From: an uncultured Peptococcaceae bacterium
GTDB lineage: Bacteria > Bacillota > Peptococcia > Peptococcales > Peptococcaceae
NCBI GenBank assembly: GCA_902496505.1
Contig: CABVBB010000048.1
Location: forward strand, 1-9,301
DNA length: 9,301 bases
Reading direction: 5' to 3'
Under the pieces are notes generated by a model. The model searched no databases. It worked only from the letters and a program-made list of their open reading frames with translations, and was not told the origin of the DNA. Below are positions 1-6,503 of the stretch, one piece after another. Each line of letters begins with the position of its first letter. The stretch's first letter is position 1. The translations under genes and the position numbers were made by a program.

Positions 1-98
1 GCATGGGCTTTGAACGGCTGATCATGTACTTGACAGGCATGAGCAATATTCGTGACGTTATCGCTTTTCCGCGTGTGACCAAAAGCGCGGAGTTTTAA
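1..98 (+). CDS. asnS: Asparaginyl-tRNA synthetase, C-terminal end (partial)
   Basis: Only the last 31-32 codons are present; the gene enters from the left edge and ends at TAA 96-98. The readable tail begins [12 protein letters not shown], continues [12 protein letters not shown] and ends SAEF. This is the motif-3 and C-terminal signature of class-II asparaginyl-tRNA synthetase, in which the Arg of GFERL contacts ATP and the NIRDV-FPR segment closes the catalytic domain. The enzyme charges tRNA-Asn with asparagine in the cytoplasm. AspRS and LysRS have related tails, but [15 protein letters not shown] is typical of AsnRS. The next gene starts 18 bases downstream with its own ribosome binding site and no terminator between, so the two are probably co-transcribed. 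Confidence 0.9.
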   Translation, partial: MGFERLIMYLTGMSNIRDVIAFPRVTKSAEF

Positions 99-116
99 AA
101 AGGGGGAGGAAGCATT

Positions 117-611
117 ATGGCTAAGGACGCCAGTTTTGATGTGGTTTCTGAGGTAGATATGCAGGAAGTCAACAATGCGGTCAATCAAACCTTAAAGGAA
201 CTCACGCAGCGTTATGACTTCAAGGGCAGCAAGAGTGCTGTGGACATTGAGGGCAACAGTGTCAAGATCCTCACAGAGGACGATATGCGCTTAAAGAGCA
301 TCATCGATATTTTACAGAGCAAATTCATTCGCCGCGGCGTATCCATCAAAAACTTGGAGTACGGCAAAAGCGAAAATGCCAGCGGCGGTATGGTACGGCA
401 GATCGTGACCATCAAGCAGGGCATCGAAAGCGATGTGGCCAAGAAGATCACCAAGGATATCAAGGATTCCAAGATCAAGGTACAGACGCAGTTTATGGAC
501 GATCAGCTGCGGGTAAGCGGCAAAAAGATCGATGACTTGCAGGCTGTTATCGCCATGCTCAAGGAAAAGGATTATGGCTTAGAATTACAGTTCAAAAATT
601 TTCGCTCGTAG
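117..611 (+). CDS. yajQ: YajQ-family nucleotide-binding protein (DUF520)
   Basis: The 164-residue protein is full length for the YajQ/DUF520 family (about 160-165 residues). It opens with [20 protein letters not shown], carries the family's RYDFKGS segment near residues 33-39, and ends [11 protein letters not shown]. Family structures show two ferredoxin-like alpha/beta domains. Homologues have been reported to bind cyclic di-GMP (in Xanthomonas) or RNA/nucleotides, so a cytoplasmic nucleotide- or RNA-binding role is likely, but the ligand in this organism is unknown. The ATG is well supported by a GGGGGAGG-type ribosome binding site a few bases upstream. It follows asnS by 18 bases, probably in one transcript. 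No clear terminator follows it, so read-through may reach the valS leader. Confidence 0.92.
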   Translation: MAKDASFDVVSEVDMQEVNNAVNQTLKELTQRYDFKGSKSAVDIEGNSVKILTEDDMRLKSIIDILQSKFIRRGVSIKNLEYGKSENASGGMVRQIVTIKQGIESDVAKKITKDIKDSKIKVQTQFMDDQLRVSGKKIDDLQAVIAMLKEKDYGLELQFKNFRS

Positions 612-624
612 CAGAGGGCTGTTC

Positions 625-653
625 TTGACATCGTTTGATGAATATGCTATTTT
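625..653 (+). promoter_or_regulatory. Extended -10 sigma-A-type promoter for valS
   Basis: A perfect -35 box TTGACA (625-630) is followed after 17 bases by TATTTT (648-653). A TG dinucleotide at 645-646 gives an extended -10 (TGC-TATTTT). Transcription would start near 659-661, just ahead of the T-box leader. Spacing and position directly upstream of the riboswitch make this the most convincing promoter in the window. Confidence 0.75.
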
Positions 654-659
654 ATTAAA

Positions 660-910
660 AAGATCGATAAAAGCCGATGAAAAAGAGGAGTATGACAGAA
701 AAGCATCCCCAGAGAGAGACATCGTACGCTGTGAGGTGTCTTGTTGACTGCTGTCAGAAGGTAGCTTTGGAGGCGTGGGCGCGAAATACAGTAGTGTTCA
801 TCGGGACTGCTCCGTTATGGCAGATGAGTGTTATCGTTAAATAACGATAAAACAAAGGTGGTACCACGGAAGCAGCGCCCTTTCGTCCTTTAGGACGGAA
901 GGGCTTTTTT
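660..910 (+). ncRNA. T-box riboswitch, tRNA-Val specific (valS leader)
   Basis: This leader fills most of the 328-base gap between yajQ and valS and regulates valS by sensing uncharged tRNA-Val. Visible parts: the AGUA box (689-692) followed by UGACAG (693-698), which pairs perfectly with CUGUCA (751-756); then GAAG (757-760) and the specifier codon GUA (761-763, Val) followed by a purine. The AGAGAG element is at 711-716, and an apical stem is formed by GACAUC (718-723) with GGUGUC (735-740). A stem III-like inverted repeat lies at 831-850. The conserved T-box, AAAGGUGGUACCACGG, is at 854-869 and contains the UGG that pairs with the tRNA acceptor end. The terminator follows at 877-910. When uncharged tRNA-Val binds, the antiterminator should form and valS is transcribed. 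The specifier matches the downstream gene, which strongly supports the call. The exact 5' end is inferred from the promoter. Confidence 0.95.
877..910 (+). terminator. T-box regulatory terminator upstream of valS
   Basis: A 12-bp stem (877-888 with 893-904, one G-U pair) has a 4-base loop UUUA and is followed by six U residues (905-910). It is the default terminator of the T-box leader and competes with the antiterminator built on the T-box at 854-869. Confidence 0.93.
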
Positions 911-939
911 ATGACTAATTTTGAAGGAGCGTTGCACTC

Positions 940-3591
940 ATGGATGAAAGCAAGAATTTATCAAAGGTGTATGACCCGAAGCAGGTCGAATCGCATTGGT
1001 ATCAGGTATGGGAAGACAATAAGTATTTTGCCGCGACGATGGATCCGGAAAAACCGGCCTTTTCCATCGTGATGCCGCCGCCAAATGTTACAGGCAAGCT
1101 GCATATGGGACATGCTATCGACAGCACTTTGCAGGATATTTTGACCCGCTATAAACGGATGTGCGGCTACAATACCTTGTGGCTGCCAGGCACGGACCAT
1201 GCCGGCATCGCTACCCAGGCTAAGGTAGAGGCTAAACTGCGCTCTGAGGGTACCAGCCGCGAAGAAGTGGGCCGCGAAGAATTTTTGCGCCAGACTTGGG
1301 CTTGGAAAGAAGAGTATGGCGATTTTATCAAGAAGCAGCAGCGTAAGCTGGGCAGTTCCTGTGATTGGGATCGTGAACGCTTCACCATGGATGAAGGCTG
1401 CTCGGTGGCAGTAAGAGAAGCCTTTGTCCGTTTGTATGAAAAAGGGCTGATCTATCAGGGCAACTATATCGTCAATTGGTGCCCGCACTGCCATACGACC
1501 ATTTCTGATATCGAAGTCGAACACGTGGATCAGGAAGGCAAACTCTATTATCTCAACTATCCTACAGAGGATGGACAGGACAGCATCCAGATCGCGACCA
1601 CCCGCCCAGAGACCATGTTGGGCGATACCGCAGTGGCGGTCCATCCTGAGGATGAGCGCTATCAGCATTTGATCGGCAAAAATATCGTGCTCCCCATCGT
1701 GGGCCGTAAGATCCCCATCATTGCTGATGAATATGTAGAGCGCGAATTTGGTACAGGAGCGGTGAAGATCACGCCAGCCCATGACGTCAATGACTTCGAG
1801 GTGGGCAAACGTCATGACCTGCCGCATGTGGTCGTGATCGACAAAGACGGCAAAATGAGCGAAGAAGCTGGCAAATATGCCGGCCTTGACCGCTATGACT
1901 GCCGGAAGCAGATCGTCGCTGACTTACAGGAACTGGGCGTTTTGGTCAAGATCGAGGATCATAATAATTCTGTTGGTCATTGCTATCGCTGCAATACGGT
2001 TATCGAGCCGTTGGTCTCCAAGCAGTGGTTCGTCAAGATGCAGCCTTTAGCAGAGCCAGCCATTGAAGCAGCTAAAAAAGGTGACGTCCGTTTCGTGCCG
2101 GAACGCTTCACCAAAATTTATCTGGGCTGGCTGGAAAACATCCGTGACTGGTGCATTTCTCGTCAGCTGTGGTGGGGACATCGTATCCCTGTTTGGTACT
2201 GCCAGGACTGCGGCGAAGTGATGTGCAGCACCACCGATATCCACCAGTGCACGAAGTGCGGTTCCACTAACGTCGAGCAGGATCCAGACGTTTTAGACAC
2301 CTGGTTCAGCTCTGGTCTGTGGCCGTTTTCGACCATGGGCTGGCCGGAAAAAACGCCGGAATTGGATATGTTCTATCCGACCAGCGTGTTGGTGACCGGC
2401 CGAGACATCATCTTCTTCTGGGTCGCCAGAATGCTCTTTGATGCGCTGGAATTCACCGGACAGAGCCCCTTTAAGGATGTCTTCATCCATGGCTTGGTCC
2501 TGGATAATCAGGGCCGCAAAATGAGTAAATCACTGGGCAATGGTATCGATCCGCTGCAAGTCATCGACGAATACGGCGCTGATACGCTGAGATTTATGCT
2601 GATCACCGGCAATACGCCGGGCAATGATCTGCGCTTCCAGCAGGAACGGTTGGAAGCTGCTCGTAATTTCGCCAATAAGATCTGGAATGCAGCCCGCTTT
2701 GCGCTGATGAATCTGGAGGATTTCGCGCCGCTAGCCGAATCTGAACGGGAATATACCTTGGCTGACCGCTGGATCATCAGCCGGTTCAACACGACAGCTG
2801 CTGAAGTGACGGCTGATCTGGACAAATATGAACTGGGTGAGGCTGCCCGGACATTGTATGACTTTATTTGGAATGAATTCTGCGACTGGTACGTGGAAAT
2901 GGTCAAACCCCGTTTATACGGCAAAGAGACGCCATTAAGCCGCCAGACTGCGCAGAATGTCATTGCGGAAGTGCTCAGCCAGACGATGGCATTACTGCAC
3001 CCCTTCATGCCGTTCATCACAGAGGAGATCTGGCAGCATCTGCCGCATGAGGGCGAGACCATCATGCTTTCTGCTTGGCCTGAGAGCAAGAGTCAGCTGA
3101 TCGATGCGGAGATCGAAAAACAGATGGATATCGCTATGGATGTCATCCGCGCCATCCGCAACATCCGCAGTGAGATGAATGTGCCGCTGGGCAAGAAAGC
3201 CCCAGCCATCATCAGCGCCAACAGCGCCTATGCTTATGCCTTGTTAGATAAGACCCAGGCCTATATCTGCAATCTGGCGACGGTCGATGAACTGACTTTG
3301 ACTGAGCAGTTGGCTGAAAAGCCCGCTCAGGCTGCTACAGCTGTAGTTTCCGGTATTGAGATCTATCTGCCGCTCAAAGGCTTGATCGATATGGATAAAG
3401 AGATCGCTCGCCTGGAAAAAGAAGTGGAGAAAGCCAATCAGGAGATCGCCAGAGTACAAGGAAAACTGAGCAATGAAGGCTTTATTGCCAAAGCGCCCGC
3501 TGCGGTGATCGACAAAGAAAAAGAAAAACTGGCGCAGTATCAAGCCAATTTAGCTGCCCTTGTGGAACGTTTGAACAGCTATAAAAACTGA
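940..3591 (+). CDS. valS: Valyl-tRNA synthetase
   Basis: This 883-residue class-I synthetase attaches valine to tRNA-Val in the cytoplasm; the length is normal for bacterial ValRS. The HIGH signature reads HMGH (residues 55-58, in PPPNVTGKLHMGHA). The CP1 editing domain, which removes mischarged threonine, contains TTRPETMLGD (220-229). A zinc-ribbon-like set of cysteines sits at C421-x2-C424 and C437-x2-C440, and another CxxC at 181-184. DWCISRQLWWGHRIPVWYC is the conserved ValRS catalytic segment, and KMSKS is at 527-531. The tRNA-binding helical domain (FCDWYVEMVKPRLY) follows, and a C-terminal coiled coil runs from about residue 816 to the end, as in other ValRS. The ATG has an AAGGAG site upstream and the gene ends with tandem in-frame stops TGA-TAG. 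It is a single-gene transcription unit bounded by a T-box and a terminator. No oddities in key residues were seen. Confidence 0.98.
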   Translation: MDESKNLSKVYDPKQVESHWYQVWEDNKYFAATMDPEKPAFSIVMPPPNVTGKLHMGHAIDSTLQDILTRYKRMCGYNTLWLPGTDHAGIATQAKVEAKLRSEGTSREEVGREEFLRQTWAWKEEYGDFIKKQQRKLGSSCDWDRERFTMDEGCSVAVREAFVRLYEKGLIYQGNYIVNWCPHCHTTISDIEVEHVDQEGKLYYLNYPTEDGQDSIQIATTRPETMLGDTAVAVHPEDERYQHLIGKNIVLPIVGRKIPIIADEYVEREFGTGAVKITPAHDVNDFEVGKRHDLPHVVVIDKDGKMSEEAGKYAGLDRYDCRKQIVADLQELGVLVKIEDHNNSVGHCYRCNTVIEPLVSKQWFVKMQPLAEPAIEAAKKGDVRFVPERFTKIYLGWLENIRDWCISRQLWWGHRIPVWYCQDCGEVMCSTTDIHQCTKCGSTNVEQDPDVLDTWFSSGLWPFSTMGWPEKTPELDMFYPTSVLVTGRDIIFFWVARMLFDALEFTGQSPFKDVFIHGLVLDNQGRKMSKSLGNGIDPLQVIDEYGADTLRFMLITGNTPGNDLRFQQERLEAARNFANKIWNAARFALMNLEDFAPLAESEREYTLADRWIISRFNTTAAEVTADLDKYELGEAARTLYDFIWNEFCDWYVEMVKPRLYGKETPLSRQTAQNVIAEVLSQTMALLHPFMPFITEEIWQHLPHEGETIMLSAWPESKSQLIDAEIEKQMDIAMDVIRAIRNIRSEMNVPLGKKAPAIISANSAYAYALLDKTQAYICNLATVDELTLTEQLAEKPAQAATAVVSGIEIYLPLKGLIDMDKEIARLEKEVEKANQEIARVQGKLSNEGFIAKAPAAVIDKEKEKLAQYQANLAALVERLNSYKN

Positions 3592-3604
3592 TAGAAAAAT
3601 TTTG

Positions 3605-3634
3605 ACGCGCAGGCCGTTATGGTCTGCGCGTTTT
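3605..3634 (+). terminator. Rho-independent terminator after valS
   Basis: An 11-bp GC-rich stem (3605-3615 with 3621-3631, one G-U pair) and a GTTAT loop are followed by a short T run (3631-3634). An A-rich stretch just upstream may extend its use. It lies 14 bases after the valS stop codon and separates valS from the next unit. Confidence 0.85.
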
Positions 3635-3672
3635 GCTGTTCTCGGCGCAGAGAAGAATTTCTGCCTGCTAGG

Positions 3673-3701
3673 TTGCTTTTCTAAAATCTGTGCAGTAAAA
3701 T
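3673..3701 (+). promoter_or_regulatory. Probable promoter for the DUF4491 gene pair
   Basis: TTGCTT (3673-3678) and TAAAAT (3696-3701) are separated by 17 bases, and the start codon lies 28 bases further on. The -10 matches consensus at 5 of 6 positions; the -35 is weaker (TTG conserved). Its position after the valS terminator and before the first ribosome binding site fits a new transcription unit. Confidence 0.55.
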
Positions 3702-3729
3702 AAAGATGCTATCTCAAAGGAGGATCGAT

Positions 3730-4041
3730 ATGAATTTAACAGGTGTGATCATTGGTGTATTGGCATTTGTGATCATCGGCGTTTTCCATCCCATTGTGAT
3801 CAAAAGTGAATATTATTTTTCGAAAAAAATTTGGCCGGTTTTTTTAGTGGTAGGCATAGGCATCATTATGGGATCGCTGTGGGTCAAAGCAGTGCTTCCA
3901 GCTGCGATCTTAGGCGTACTCGGCTGCTCCTGTCTTTGGAGCATCCAAGAATTGTTCGAGCAGGAAAAACGCGTTGAAAAAGGGTGGTTTCCCGCCAACC
4001 CTAAACGATCGAAGGGCATTAAGGAGAAGAGTGAAAGATGA
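3730..4041 (+). CDS. DUF4491 family small membrane protein
   Basis: The start chosen is the ATG at 3730, because AAAGGAGG lies directly upstream (about 3716-3723). An in-frame ATG at 3706 would place that ribosome binding site inside the coding region. The resulting 103-residue protein begins MNLTGVIIGV and has three predicted membrane segments (about residues 3-20, 35-52 and 54-70). It contains GVFHPIVIKSEYYF between the first two segments and ends with the soluble basic tail LWSIQELFEQEKRVEKGWFPANPKR. This pattern (NLTG, FHPIVIK-EYYF, LWSI-EL-EQ-KRV-KGWFP-NPKR) is what I recognise as DUF4491, a family of unknown function found in gut anaerobes. It overlaps the next gene by 4 bases (ATGA), which implies translational coupling. 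No catalytic residues are evident. Confidence 0.85.
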   Translation: MNLTGVIIGVLAFVIIGVFHPIVIKSEYYFSKKIWPVFLVVGIGIIMGSLWVKAVLPAAILGVLGCSCLWSIQELFEQEKRVEKGWFPANPKRSKGIKEKSER

Positions 4042-4328
4042 ACGGTCATGATTTTATACCGCTGATCGTACAGCTCAAGGATCTGCTTTTTCTCAGCGGT
4101 TGCTTTGCAGCTGATGAAGGAGAAGAGGCAGCACTGGTGATCGCCGAGCTGGATGGCATCAGCGAACGGCTGGAAGCAGGAGATGCCAGCGCGCTGGAAG
4201 CTTTGCGGCAGTTGTTTGCGCCAGCAGGATTTCTGCACATGACAGCGCTGGATAACAGCTGGAGCGAGATCTATGATGAATTGGCTGAAATGCTCGAATC
4301 CAACAGCGGCGGCGGGGCGTTCATATGA
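4038..4328 (+). CDS. Hypothetical acidic 96-residue protein
   Basis: I do not recognise this protein. It is small, acidic and mostly predicted helical, with no signal peptide or membrane segment that convinces me. The segment PLIVQLKDLLFLSG near residues 8-21 is hydrophobic but interrupted by charge. Other visible segments are EEAALVIAELDGISERLEAG (about 29-48), LRQLFAPAGFLHM and WSEIYDELAEMLES. The single Cys is near residue 22. The start is supported by AAGGAG at 4021-4026 and by the ATGA overlap with the DUF4491 gene, so it is probably translated by coupled re-initiation. The helical, acidic character would suit a cytoplasmic partner of the membrane protein, but that is inference. The good ribosome binding site and the overlap argue that it is a real gene. 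Confidence 0.7.
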   Translation: MNGHDFIPLIVQLKDLLFLSGCFAADEGEEAALVIAELDGISERLEAGDASALEALRQLFAPAGFLHMTALDNSWSEIYDELAEMLESNSGGGAFI

Positions 4329-4369
4329 TTGCAATAACAAATGCTACTAGCTAAAATCTGGTGATGATG

Positions 4370-4398
4370 TTGCTTTTGCGCAAGGCTTGTTTTAGAAT
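4370..4398 (+). promoter_or_regulatory. Possible promoter for the SUKH-domain gene
   Basis: TTGCTT (4370-4375), 17 bases, then TAGAAT (4393-4398) give a plausible sigma-A-type promoter in the 167-base gap before the SUKH-domain gene. The implied leader is about 90 bases. Part of it (GGCTAG at about 4437 with CTCAGCC near 4458-4466) could fold into a weak hairpin with a bulge. No terminator is visible after the 96-residue gene, so read-through from upstream is also possible. Confidence 0.42.
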
Positions 4399-4495
4399 AA
4401 GACTGAACTAACACGATAGATGCTGCTGACTGTACTGGCTAGGTCACTCTCTATTAGCTCAGCCGGGCCTTGCTTATGACTAAGGGGGAGTGTCC

Positions 4496-6043
4496 ATGAT
4501 GGATCCAAGATATTTGGAGCTTTTAGACGATGATCGTAAATATATAAAAGAGCATTGGGAAGAGATCGCAAATTTCCATTCCTCGATCCTGCAGCCTGTG
4601 GATCTGGAGCAGGTCTATCTGAAAAGTGTCTTTTCCTGGATCGGCAGCAGTCTGGCAGGAGATATCGATGGGATATCGACGCAGGTACTGGAGTACTATG
4701 CCAATAATTCCAATGAAGTCGTCTTGGCGACCTATGACCATCATCACGCTGTTGTCACCTTGGATCTCACCAATGGCCAAGTCAGCAGTGCATCCTTTGA
4801 AAAAAATCTGGCTGGAACAGTAGAACGTGTCGCTCATTTTGTCAACCACACTTTAGAGCAGTTTTATCAATCCAGCAATCTTTTCGATCATTACAGAGCA
4901 TTGATTTTGGAGCAACCCAATAAAAAAGCCTATCTTTATCAGCTGATGAAGGCTTTGATGGCTTTGGATAAGCAGCTGATCATCAATAATGATCCCAACA
5001 ATGCTCAATTTTGGAACCTTGAGTGTCTGGCGCTGTATGAGCAGTACGTCTTAGAGGCTAAAGTGCCTGTGCTGAGCAGAGAAGAAGAGATCACCAAGAT
5101 CTTAGAGCGGGCAGGCTGGTTTGCCAGTCGGCAGACCGATATCTCAGAATTTGAGCAATACTGCCGTGAACAAAAACTTGGTCTTTTTCCAGCCGCACTG
5201 GATTTTTTGCGGGAGTATAATGGCTTGACACTGAGCTATGCGACCTACTACCACAGCGGTTATGATATATCCAGACGCAGCAACTATTTGTACGATTACA
5301 TCAACGCCTCTGATCCCAGCAAGCGGAAATATATGCTCATTCCGACTCTGGATCTGACGCATCCTCATATTTCGGAGTTTAACCGCATCTTGATCTTTTC
5401 CGAAGAGTCCTGTGTAGCGGTCGGCGAATTTGGGTATTACCACTCACTCCTGACCATTGGTCAGTCCGGCACTTTTTATCTGGCGCATGAGTTCAGCGAG
5501 GAAATCGAAGTGTTCGACAGCTTAACAGCTGTCTTGGCTTGGGATATGGAACAGACCAAGGTAGTGACCGATTCTTTGATCCTGAACAACGACGAGAAGA
5601 TCCGTCGGCTCAATCAGATGCAGAATACTGTTTTTGCGTATGCCTGTCTGGACCTTTTGGATGTCCTGCTCAAGCAAGCAGCTGGTGAAGCTTATCATGC
5701 GGAACTGGCTGAGATCCTCCATGCGCTGCGCAGGGGGGAAGCGGCAGAGCTTCAGTGTCATCTGGAGCGAGAGGACACCTATGAAAACGAAAAACTGCAG
5801 GAGAGCTTGCGCATTTTGCGGGAACTCTTCACAGCAGAGACCTACACGAAAGCGTCGTTGGACCTGTATGAACAGCTTTTGCAATGGCACCAGCATTATG
5901 GTGAGCAGTGCCAAAAGCTTTTTGAAGAGATCATACATGCCTTTTTAGTGGCCATTCTTTATCAAAATGGTTATCGCAGCCAGAAAAGCCTGCAGGAGGG
6001 CGTCAAGCGTTACGCCCAAAAGCTTGGCAAACTGGCGCTATAA
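4496..6043 (+). CDS. Large protein with central SUKH-3-like domain, function unknown
   Basis: This is a 515-residue cytoplasmic protein with no signal peptide or clear membrane segment. I chose ATG 4496: the TAAGGGGG site (4481-4488) sits 7 bases upstream, ATG 4499 is nearly as good, and the in-frame GTG at 4490 overlaps the ribosome binding site. Three parts are visible. About residues 1-190 are helical with a short beta-like stretch (EVVLATYDHHHAVVTLDL), unrecognised. About 198-350 resemble SUKH-3 of the SMI1/KNR4 superfamily: AGWFASRQTDISEFEQYC, then LFPAALDFLREYNGLTL, later SCVAVGEFGYYHSLLTIGQSG, and a closing EVFDSLTAVLAWD. About 351-515 are helical, unrecognised. SUKH domains are known as immunity proteins against polymorphic toxins but also occur in other contexts, and most immunity SUKH proteins are far shorter. 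No toxin gene is present nearby. It ends 39 bases before tatA with no terminator between. Confidence 0.75.
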   Translation: MMDPRYLELLDDDRKYIKEHWEEIANFHSSILQPVDLEQVYLKSVFSWIGSSLAGDIDGISTQVLEYYANNSNEVVLATYDHHHAVVTLDLTNGQVSSASFEKNLAGTVERVAHFVNHTLEQFYQSSNLFDHYRALILEQPNKKAYLYQLMKALMALDKQLIINNDPNNAQFWNLECLALYEQYVLEAKVPVLSREEEITKILERAGWFASRQTDISEFEQYCREQKLGLFPAALDFLREYNGLTLSYATYYHSGYDISRRSNYLYDYINASDPSKRKYMLIPTLDLTHPHISEFNRILIFSEESCVAVGEFGYYHSLLTIGQSGTFYLAHEFSEEIEVFDSLTAVLAWDMEQTKVVTDSLILNNDEKIRRLNQMQNTVFAYACLDLLDVLLKQAAGEAYHAELAEILHALRRGEAAELQCHLEREDTYENEKLQESLRILRELFTAETYTKASLDLYEQLLQWHQHYGEQCQKLFEEIIHAFLVAILYQNGYRSQKSLQEGVKRYAQKLGKLAL

Positions 6044-6082
6044 ATATAAACAGCAGTACACATAAAAAAGGAGTGGTATCTC

Positions 6083-6403
6083 ATGCCCCTGGGTAATTTT
6101 GGGTGGACGGAAATTTTGTTGATCTTGGTCGTGGCGTTAGTTATTTTTGGTCCTGGCAAATTGCCGGAGGTCGGTAAGGCAATGGGCAAGACCATCCGTG
6201 AGTTCAAAATGGCCGTCAACAAAATCGATTCCGATATCAAACAAGAAGTCGATGATATCAAAGGCAGTGTAGATGTCGAGGAGATCAAATCCTCCGTCAA
6301 TGCTGAGGAGATCATCAAAGCAGCTACTGTAGAAGAAACCCCTCATGTGGATCTTAATAAACCCCAGGAGGATAAAACCTCTTCTGCTCAACCAAACGCT
6401 TAA
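6083..6403 (+). CDS. tatA: Sec-independent protein translocase subunit TatA/TatE family
   Basis: The 106-residue protein has the complete TatA architecture. A short N-terminus (MPLGNFGWTE) leads to one membrane helix (about residues 9-22), the FGPGKLPE hinge (22-29) and an amphipathic helix (about 30-46, GKAMGKTIREFKMAV). A highly charged, disordered tail follows. TatA oligomerises to let folded twin-arginine substrates cross the cytoplasmic membrane. The tail contains an imperfect repeat (VDVEEIKSSVN followed by NAEEIIKAATV). The start has AAAAGGAG about 10 bases upstream. There is no tatB in the window, as in minimal TatAC systems where one TatA-type protein serves both roles. tatC follows 100 bases downstream after a terminator-like hairpin. 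Some databases would label this TatB or TatA/E; the short hinge and Gly-Pro pattern favour TatA. Confidence 0.93.
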   Translation: MPLGNFGWTEILLILVVALVIFGPGKLPEVGKAMGKTIREFKMAVNKIDSDIKQEVDDIKGSVDVEEIKSSVNAEEIIKAATVEETPHVDLNKPQEDKTSSAQPNA

Positions 6404-6423
6404 CATTTATAAGACTGTAAAAT

Positions 6424-6450
6424 AGGAGGGGCATAGGCTTCTCCTTTTTT
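6424..6450 (+). terminator. Intercistronic hairpin with T run between tatA and tatC (probable attenuator)
   Basis: Bases 6425-6432 (GGAGGGGC) pair with 6437-6444 (GCTTCTCC), including two G-U pairs, around the 4-base loop ATAG. An outer A6424-T6445 pair can extend the stem, and T6445-T6450 follow. This has the form of an intrinsic terminator. As tatC and its downstream neighbour have no strong promoter of their own in the 44 bases that remain, partial read-through is likely, making this an attenuator. Confidence 0.72.
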
Positions 6451-6503
6451 ACTAAAAAGCATTTTGACGGGATTTTATAACATCAATTTACAGGGTGAAG
6501 AAT

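Noticed and set aside
831..850. Inverted repeat TTATCGTTA/TAACGATAA that could be an operator
   Set aside because: It lies inside the T-box leader where stem III is expected, so the riboswitch explains it.
961..1827. A 288-codon open frame on the minus strand inside valS
   Set aside because: It lies wholly opposite strongly conserved valS codons, its translation is low-complexity and matches no family I know, and it is explained as a shadow of the real gene.
3646..3664. Second weak hairpin after the valS terminator (GCAGAGA with TTTCTGC)
   Set aside because: The stem has a mismatch and no T run follows; it adds little to the clear terminator at 3605-3634.
4451..4472. tRNA D-arm-like string (TTAGCTCAGCCGGG) before the SUKH-domain gene
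   Set aside because: No GTTCGA-type T-arm, acceptor stem or anticodon arm is found around it, so it is a chance resemblance.
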